15,108 bases of DNA, taken from the NCBI GenBank assembly GCA_041745535.1, contig JBGTIS010000097.1, positions 1 through 15,108 on the forward strand. Reading direction: 5' to 3'. The stretch is from JBGTIS01 sp041745535 (lineage in GTDB: Bacteria > Bacteroidota > Bacteroidia > Cytophagales > Cyclobacteriaceae). The position numbers were made by a program, and so were the translations under genes. The first letter of the stretch is position 1; each line of letters begins with the position of its first letter. Below the pieces are notes generated by a model. That model made no database searches and had not been told where the DNA came from. It worked only from the letters and a program-made list of their open reading frames with translations. Below, piece by piece: positions 1 through 5,319 of this stretch.

Positions 1-314
1 GCCTGGTAAAACGTTCGGTAGTCAATTAGCATGCTATCCTGAGATGCTCTGGCCGACGAATCAATATTAAGACTGAAATTAGTAATCGAAAGTCGGTTGG
101 AAAAAACATTAAACCGGACCTGGTCATAAGAAATGGTATACAAACTATCGGTTTCTTTCTTCACCAAGTCCATCAGTATTTCACCTAAGAGCTGCTGGGT
201 ATACAGTTGAAATCCTTTGTAAGAAAATGAGCCCACTATAATAGCAGCTCCAATCATAAGGAGTGGCCATACAGGCAATGATTTGATTTTTTTGGCGGGT
301 TTTTTATTTCTCAT
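1..314 (-). CDS. Membrane-anchored protein, N-terminal part (runs off left edge; possibly AsmA-like)
   Basis: An open frame reads leftward from an ATG at 314-312 to the window edge, giving 104 codons without a stop. The N-terminus is basic (RNKKPAKKIK), followed by one hydrophobic segment at about residues 14-29, so the protein is likely anchored in the inner membrane with its bulk outside the cytoplasm. After the anchor comes a stretch containing VRFNVFSNRLSITNFSLNID (about residues 70-89). That alternating pattern resembles the first repeat strands of large AsmA/DUF748-type envelope proteins, but this is a pattern impression only. It lies 81 bp downstream of the mscS-like gene on the same strand and could be co-transcribed with it. 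Most of the protein is outside the window, so its function cannot be assigned. Confidence 0.7.
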   Translation of the reverse strand, partial: MRNKKPAKKIKSLPVWPLLMIGAAIIVGSFSYKGFQLYTQQLLGEILMDLVKKETDSLYTISYDQVRFNVFSNRLSITNFSLNIDSSARASQDSMLIDYRTFYQ

Positions 315-395
315 TAAAAATACTGAATTCCAAGCTCAAATAACGGAATATGTCAGCGTAAAGTCATGATCATTAACAGAACAATCGTGCCAAAT

Positions 396-1553
396 CTAAA
401 GTGCCAGATTCTCTTTTTTTTCTCCTTGCACTTCAGCTCTTGTTTTTGGTAAACTGGCCGGGAAGCTTTCCTGAATGTAGGAAATAAGCTGTTCCCGCAC
501 ATCGCATCGCAGGTCAAAAGCATCGGAAGCATTCCGCGCACTCATCAATGTCCTTATTTCCATAGTTCTTTCCGTAGCATTAGTTACCTGCAACACTTTT
601 ACTTCTTTATCCCAAAGTGGATGTGTCTCTAAAATGTTAAAAAATTTTTCTCTGACCGGGGCGAGGGGTAAACTGTAATCAGCGTAAATAAATACAGAAC
701 CGAGTATTCTTGTAGAGGTCCGGCTCCAGTTTTGGAAAGTATTATCAATAAAATAATTAATGGGTACAATAAGCCGGCGCAAATCCCAAATCCGCACCAC
801 CACATAGGTAAGCGCGATTTCCTCAATTCTGCCCCATTCTCCTTCTACCACCACCACGTCGTCGTAACGAATGGGCTGGGCAAACGCAATCTGAAAACCA
901 GCCAGTAAATTAGCAATTGATTTCTGAGCGGCAAAACCAATGATAATACCAGCTACTCCGGCAGAAGTAAGCAATCCGGCGCCTACTTTTCGTACACTTT
1001 CAAAATTCAGCAACACCAGCGAAATTGTAATAATAACAATCAGGATGATAGCCAGCTGTTTAATATAAGTAAGTTGGGTAAGTACTTTCCGGCTGTGCGG
1101 ATTGTTGTTGATATCAACATCGTATTGGCGTAATACAACTTCTTCCAATACATGCAGGAAATTGATTATAAGCCAGGAGAAATCAATAATAAGGGCTACT
1201 TCCAGTGCTTTATTCAGCCGTCTATGCGTGGTTTCCTCCAGAATAAGCAAATTTAAATTAAGGGCAAGTACCAGTAGTGGTATAAAAAAAAGAAAGGGCA
1301 GGTGTAAATGCTTTATAACAGATTCTACAAAAAGTGAGGGCTTTTTCCGATAATAATACCTCACCAGTTTAGTAATAATAAATCTCAGTAAAATCCCCGC
1401 GACGATAACTATAGCCACCACAATTACATTAGCCAGAAAAGGGTGTAAATGATTTTTAAAATCCAGTAATTTTTCTATCAACAGATTGCTTATTTTAATA
1501 ATATGAATCAAATGATGTTGTGCTGAACAGAAAATTAAAAAATACGGTTGCAA
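396..1553 (-). CDS. MscS-family mechanosensitive ion channel
   Basis: A small-conductance mechanosensitive channel protein of up to 385 residues. Such channels open under membrane tension and release solutes during hypo-osmotic shock. Four hydrophobic segments are visible at about residues 41-62, 83-104, 117-138 and 163-183. They precede the Gly/Ala-rich pore helix (about 188-222, with SAGVAGIIIGFAAQKSIANL) and the MscS beta domain (about 223-280), which includes the conserved QPIRYDDVVVVEGEWGRIEEI and PINYF segments. A short alpha/beta C-terminal domain follows. The start is uncertain: there is no in-frame ATG near the N-terminus. The longest start is TTG at 1553, and other TTG codons lie at residues 15 (1511) and 25 (1481). 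The residue-25 start, just before the first membrane segment, is equally plausible. The family is clear, but osmotic specificity and gating are not visible. Confidence 0.9.
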   Translation of the reverse strand: MQPYFLIFCSAQHHLIHIIKISNLLIEKLLDFKNHLHPFLANVIVVAIVIVAGILLRFIITKLVRYYYRKKPSLFVESVIKHLHLPFLFFIPLLVLALNLNLLILEETTHRRLNKALEVALIIDFSWLIINFLHVLEEVVLRQYDVDINNNPHSRKVLTQLTYIKQLAIILIVIITISLVLLNFESVRKVGAGLLTSAGVAGIIIGFAAQKSIANLLAGFQIAFAQPIRYDDVVVVEGEWGRIEEIALTYVVVRIWDLRRLIVPINYFIDNTFQNWSRTSTRILGSVFIYADYSLPLAPVREKFFNILETHPLWDKEVKVLQVTNATERTMEIRTLMSARNASDAFDLRCDVREQLISYIQESFPASLPKTRAEVQGEKKENLAL

Positions 1554-1826
1554 TAAAAATAAAACTACTGTGCCTTTCAGGCTTTATTCAATAAAGAGTT
1601 CTTGTTTTGAAGTGCTAGATATTCAAAAAGTGTTTTATTTCTTAAAAAAGAGAATTACTTCTTATTTTCAATTATAAACAATATAAATGAGTCTTTTATT
1701 AGTTTCAGGCAAAAAAGCAAGGTTACTGAACCACAGATAACTTATCGCGCCTGCCCATGGTATCTGTGTTCTTAGGCTTTCGGAAGTTACAAAATCCTCC
1801 CCTTATGCTCTACTAAATAAAAACTT
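1554..1826. other. Non-coding spacer between GH130-like gene and mscS-like gene
   Basis: An AT-rich spacer of 273 bp with no convincing gene. It holds an 8-bp inverted repeat, CACAGATA at 1732-1739 and TATCTGTG at 1761-1768, with a 21-base loop. There is no T-tract directly after it on either strand, so it does not look like a simple terminator. No clear TAnnTTTG box for the mscS-like gene was found here. Confidence 0.5.
1732..1768. repeat. Intergenic inverted repeat (8-bp arms)
   Basis: CACAGATA at 1732-1739 is the exact reverse complement of TATCTGTG at 1761-1768. The loop is relatively GC-rich compared with its surroundings. It lies downstream of the minus-strand GH130-like gene. It could be a weak transcript-end structure or a degraded intergenic repeat. 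No second copy was seen in this window. Confidence 0.4.
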
Positions 1827-2954
1827 TCAGGGTTTATGAGTAGCCACCGCGATTTTTGAGTCGGCCGTACCATAATACAGCAGCCATTGGTTCTTAAAAT
1901 AAGCCAAACCTTCCAGAAAACACACCTTATTTACCTGCCCGGTTAGCTCATAATCTTTTTCAGGTTTAAAAAAATTGCTGTCGCCGCGGCTGATTAAGGT
2001 TGAAGGATCATCGGCCCTGAAAAGTGCCTGCCCGGCGGCATAGGTAAATTCAGCAAGGCCAGGATCACCTTTGGGTTGTGGGGCATTTCTGGCGTTATAG
2101 ATGAGCAGAATACCCTCGTCGGTTAGTAAAGCCGGTGGACCAGGCTCTACCAGGTCACTGTCAAAATATTTTTCTCTGGGCGAAAGCACAGGTTGTAATT
2201 CACCGTTTTCGTCTTCCAGCGGTGTCCAGTGGATTAAATCCTCAGAAGTGGCCAAAAACAGATGGGTATCGCCCCAATACATGTAATACAAACCATTAAC
2301 AGGTGTGGCTACCATTTTGTTTCCCTGCAACCGGCATACGACCGATCCTGATTTCGACCAGGTTTCTTTATATTTACCCTGATAAGCATTGGCAAAGGCA
2401 AGCCCTTCCTTCTTCCAGTGAACCAGGTCTGGGGAGGAAGCCACACAAAGGCGGGCCAGTTCGCCATTGTAAGCGGTATAGGTCATAAAATAAGTTCCGG
2501 CAGTATCTTCTACTACCCTGGGGTCTTCACAGCCACCTTCCCATTCAACAGGTTTCATAAAATCGTTATCCGGGTAAAAAACTGGTTCTGGCATGCGGTT
2601 AAAATGCAGTCCGTCGGTACTGGTCGCCAACCCAATTCTGGAAGTACCATTGTGGCGGCCCACTGAGTCCTCAGCCCGATAAATCAGAAATACAGTGTCG
2701 TTTCTCACAATCGCTGCCGGATTAAACACATCTTTTACCTCCCAGTTTACTTTTTCCTTCCGGATGGGGCATTCAAAAACCGTAGCGGGTGCTGGCGTTA
2801 GCACAGGATTGGCAGCATCCTCCTTCACGAAAGGTAACATCATCCAATCATAATTACTGACCATTTCAGCATTTGTTGTATCCGATTGGTTTTGCGGCTG
2901 ACAAGCCAACAGGGAGGTTAGCAGGAGGAGGAAGGGTAAAAAGGAAAAATTCAT
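1827..2954 (-). CDS. Lipoprotein, glycoside hydrolase family 130-like (beta-mannoside phosphorylase/hydrolase fold)
   Basis: A 375-residue lipoprotein. A hydrophobic signal ends in the lipobox LLAC with the acylated Cys at residue 18, followed by QPQNQSD, so it is exported and lipid-anchored. The rest looks like a five-bladed propeller of the GH130 (old DUF377) type, with YRAED at 92-96, SRIGLATSTDGLHF at 105-118, GGCEDPR at 140-146 followed by YFMTYTAY, VEPGPPALL at 269-277, and YYGTADSKIAVAT near the C-terminus. GH130 enzymes phosphorolyse or hydrolyse beta-mannosidic linkages. Because phosphorylases are usually cytoplasmic, the lipid anchor favours a hydrolase or a binding role, but that is inference. 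No SusC/SusD pair or other carbohydrate genes lie nearby, so the substrate is unknown. The ATG at 2954 is well placed 34 bases after a TAACTTTG box. Confidence 0.85.
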   Translation of the reverse strand: MNFSFLPFLLLLTSLLACQPQNQSDTTNAEMVSNYDWMMLPFVKEDAANPVLTPAPATVFECPIRKEKVNWEVKDVFNPAAIVRNDTVFLIYRAEDSVGRHNGTSRIGLATSTDGLHFNRMPEPVFYPDNDFMKPVEWEGGCEDPRVVEDTAGTYFMTYTAYNGELARLCVASSPDLVHWKKEGLAFANAYQGKYKETWSKSGSVVCRLQGNKMVATPVNGLYYMYWGDTHLFLATSEDLIHWTPLEDENGELQPVLSPREKYFDSDLVEPGPPALLTDEGILLIYNARNAPQPKGDPGLAEFTYAAGQALFRADDPSTLISRGDSNFFKPEKDYELTGQVNKVCFLEGLAYFKNQWLLYYGTADSKIAVATHKP

Positions 2955-2988
2955 ATAAGTGTATTTTAAAGAAGGAACCTTGTATTAC

Positions 2989-2996
2989 CAAAGTTA
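2989..2996 (-). promoter_or_regulatory. Candidate -7 box for the GH130-like lipoprotein gene
   Basis: On the minus strand these bases read TAACTTTG, an exact match to the Bacteroidota -7 consensus TAnnTTTG, 34 bases before the ATG. No good TTG -33 element is visible at the expected distance. Such boxes also occur by chance in AT-rich DNA. Confidence 0.45.
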
Positions 2997-3100
2997 GTTA
3001 TTGCTTCTGGAAGAATAATATTTTCAGATAAATTTGTTTGTAAGCTGATATTTTACAATTTTTTTGCTGTATCAGGGTTTTAATTCTAATTGCGGAAAAA

Positions 3101-3133
3101 ATTGAGATTGATAAAAGTTTTTCTGTATTTTCG
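3101..3133 (+). promoter_or_regulatory. Candidate promoter for the S8 protease gene
   Basis: ATTG at 3101-3104 and TATTTTCG at 3126-3133 are separated by 21 bases. This resembles a Bacteroidota TTTG/TAnnTTTG promoter with one mismatch in each element. The start codon follows 27 bases later after an A-rich leader without a Shine-Dalgarno sequence. Confidence 0.4.
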
Positions 3134-3160
3134 TAAACTAATTGTTAAAAATTTAAAAAT

Positions 3161-4813
3161 ATGATGGTAAAACATTGGTTAATGGTAAGCCTGGTGTTGA
3201 TACATACTGTATCGTTTGCCGGAGCGAAACAAGAATCTTCCCGGAATACGGACAGGATAATTTTAACGGATACAACAGAACATGCTGTTGATAACTGGTT
3301 TAATCTGGATCCGTCAGAGGATCATGTGCTGGGAATTAGCACAGAAAAGGCCTACCAAACATTCCTGAAAGGAAAAAAATCAAAAACTGTGGTGGTAGCT
3401 ATTATTGATTCGGGAATAGACATTAACCATGAAGACCTGGAAGGTAAAATATGGGAAAATACTGACGAAATTGAAGGCAACGGCATTGACGACGATAAAA
3501 ATGGATATGTGGATGATGTGCATGGCTGGAATTTTATCGGTGGTAAAGATGGCGAAAACGTGGTGCACGATTCCAATGAATTAACCCGCCTGTACGCAAG
3601 CCTTAAAAACAAGTACGAAGGCAAAGACCCCGCTTCCCTGTCGAAAGAAGAAAAAAAGGAATATGAGCAGTATCTGGAAGTAAAAGAAAAGTACGAAAGC
3701 AAGGTGAATGAATTACAGGAACAGTATACCGGATTTGCCAGCTTCAGAACAGTTTTCGATCGGTCTAATAAACTGATGGAAGCTTATTTTGGTGTGGAAG
3801 ATGTGCCCTACGACAGCGTTGAGCATCTGGATTCACCCGATATGCGGGTAATGCAGGCTGGTCGTATCGTTTTGTATGCTTATGAAAATGGTTTGGATAA
3901 GGAAAAGTTTGAAGAAGGTGAAGAATATTTCAGCAATAGCCTGGAATATGGCTACAATCCTGATTATAACCCACGTACCATTGTAGGCGATAATTATAAT
4001 GATGTTACAGAAAAAATTTATGGCAACAATGATGTAATCGGTCCATACTCTCGCCATGGCACCCATGTGGCCGGTATTGTGGCTGCCGACCGCTACAATG
4101 GTGTAGGCATGAAAGGCGTGGCAGAAAACGTGAAGATTATGGTAATTCGCGCGGTGCCCGATGGCGACGAACGTGATAAGGATGTGGCCAATGCCATTTA
4201 CTATGCGGTAGACAATGGCGCTCAAATTATCAACATGAGTTTTGGTAAATCGTATTCACCCGACAAAGAAGTAGTTGACAATGCTGTAAAATACGCTGAA
4301 TCAAAAGGAGTATTGTTGGTGCATGCTGCTGGTAACGATGGCGAAAATACAGATAAAGCCGCTAATTTTCCGAACAGAGAATATACAGGGAATAAAAAGC
4401 AGGCCAGCAACTGGTTAGAGGTAGGTGCTTCTTCCTGGAAAAAGGATTCTGAAATGGTAGCTGAATTTTCAAATTATGGAAAAAAATCAGTAGATGTATT
4501 CGCGCCCGGTACTGAAATTTATTCTACTACTCCGAACCAAACGTATGAAAGTCTGGATGGGACCAGTATGGCCGCCCCTGTAGTTACCGGTGTAGCCGCT
4601 TTGCTGATGTCTTACTATCCAAACCTGAGCGCTCAGCAGATAAAAGATGTTATTTTAACGTCTTCTGTAAAATTCAATAAGCTAAAGGTAAACCGACCGG
4701 GAAGTGTGGATACCACCAAATTTTCTGATTTGTCCAGCACAGGTGGCGTGGTAAATGCTTATGAGGCTGTAAAACAGGCAGATGCCCTCAGCAACAAAAT
4801 TGAAAAAAGATAG
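3161..4813 (+). CDS. Secreted subtilisin-like serine protease (peptidase family S8)
   Basis: A 550-residue exported serine endopeptidase. A signal peptide covers about residues 1-22 (SFAGA then KQ). The catalytic triad is complete: Asp83 in VVAIIDSGIDINHEDL, His299 in YSRHGTHVAGIVAA, and Ser469 in DGTSMAAPVVTG. The oxyanion-hole Asn392 sits in HAAGNDGEN. Asp and His are about 216 residues apart, because a Lys/Glu-rich, probably helical insertion occupies about residues 135-285; in subtilisin they are only about 30 apart. No separate inhibitory prodomain or type IX secretion C-terminal domain is recognisable, and the chain ends shortly after the catalytic domain in ALSNKIEKR. Translation could start at either of two adjacent ATG codons. 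The gene is divergent from the GH130-like gene and convergent with the tricorn-like protease. It likely degrades proteins in the periplasm or outside the cell; the substrate is unknown. Confidence 0.95.
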   Translation: MMVKHWLMVSLVLIHTVSFAGAKQESSRNTDRIILTDTTEHAVDNWFNLDPSEDHVLGISTEKAYQTFLKGKKSKTVVVAIIDSGIDINHEDLEGKIWENTDEIEGNGIDDDKNGYVDDVHGWNFIGGKDGENVVHDSNELTRLYASLKNKYEGKDPASLSKEEKKEYEQYLEVKEKYESKVNELQEQYTGFASFRTVFDRSNKLMEAYFGVEDVPYDSVEHLDSPDMRVMQAGRIVLYAYENGLDKEKFEEGEEYFSNSLEYGYNPDYNPRTIVGDNYNDVTEKIYGNNDVIGPYSRHGTHVAGIVAADRYNGVGMKGVAENVKIMVIRAVPDGDERDKDVANAIYYAVDNGAQIINMSFGKSYSPDKEVVDNAVKYAESKGVLLVHAAGNDGENTDKAANFPNREYTGNKKQASNWLEVGASSWKKDSEMVAEFSNYGKKSVDVFAPGTEIYSTTPNQTYESLDGTSMAAPVVTGVAALLMSYYPNLSAQQIKDVILTSSVKFNKLKVNRPGSVDTTKFSDLSSTGGVVNAYEAVKQADALSNKIEKR

Positions 4814-4822
4814 CTTGTAGTG

Positions 4823-4868
4823 AAAAGCCTTAAAAGCTGGATAGTATGCTGTTACTATTCGGCTTTTT
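4823..4868 (+). terminator. Rho-independent terminator after the S8 protease, likely bidirectional
   Basis: AAAAGCC at 4823-4829 pairs with GGCTTTT at 4861-4867. An inner stem, ATAGTA at 4841-4846 with TACTAT at 4853-4858, strengthens the fold. A T-run follows on the plus strand. Read on the minus strand, the same stem ends in a shorter TTTT, so it may also end transcripts of the convergent tricorn-like gene. Confidence 0.75.
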
Positions 4869-4871
4869 TAT

Positions 4872-5318
4872 TTATTTTAACTGCTTTTTTATTTCTTCAA
4901 TAGCCCGGTCCAATTGAGGATCTCTTTCGTTCAATCGGTCTTCAAAAGTGTTTTTTACTTCAATATCCGGCTTTACGCCATTTTTCTCTATATCCTGTCC
5001 GTCCAGGGTGTAACATCCCCAACTGGGCAGCCGGTAATAAGACCCGTCAACCAACGATTTGCCGGTGGTAAAAATAATCCACCGGTAGGTTTCTGTTCCT
5101 ACAATAGTGCCCAGGTTCAAAGCTTTAAAGCCGGCAGCCGTCATTTCCGCGTCGCTCAGGCTTTGTTCATTTACCAGCATCACTATTGGTTTATCGGCAG
5201 GGTGAAAATTAGGCTGGTCCGTTAAGGTTCCACCCCGGTATTTCCACTGCAGGTATGCTTTTCTGGCAAGGAAATCCAGTACCGCATCGTGCACATTGCC
5301 GCCGGTGTTATAGCGCAA
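4872..5318 (-). CDS. Tricorn-like protease, C-terminal fragment with the catalytic Ser-Asp pair
   Basis: These 148 codons, counted from a TTG at 5318 that is probably not a real start (homologous reading extends back to 5327), carry the rest of the S41 domain. It begins LRYNTGGN, a loop typical of the family. Next comes NEQSLSDAEM, in which Ser55 followed by Asp56 matches the tricorn nucleophile and S1-determining Asp. Then comes GTETYRW, followed by a GQDIEKNGVKPDIEV segment whose Glu111 is a good candidate for the tetrad Glu. The sequence ends in a charged helix, REDPQ-like then AIEEIKKQLK. There is no ribosome-binding site, signal or plausible start of its own, so the fragment makes sense only as the tail of the upstream frame. 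Confidence 0.75.
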   Translation of the reverse strand: MRYNTGGNVHDAVLDFLARKAYLQWKYRGGTLTDQPNFHPADKPIVMLVNEQSLSDAEMTAAGFKALNLGTIVGTETYRWIIFTTGKSLVDGSYYRLPSWGCYTLDGQDIEKNGVKPDIEVKNTFEDRLNERDPQLDRAIEEIKKQLK

Positions 5319-5319
5319 A

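Noticed and set aside
391..398. TAGATTTG on the minus strand as a promoter for the left-edge gene
   Set aside because: It overlaps the stop codon of the mscS-like gene, lacks a -33 element, and one such match by chance is expected in DNA this AT-rich.
3352..4410. Minus-strand open frames inside the S8 protease region
   Set aside because: They are shadows of the protease gene, with low-complexity Ile/His/Phe-rich translations and no start signals.
5316..5318. TTG at 5318 as an independent start for the tricorn C-terminal fragment
   Set aside because: It falls inside a conserved core strand, has no ribosome-binding site, and the homologous reading extends upstream to 5327.
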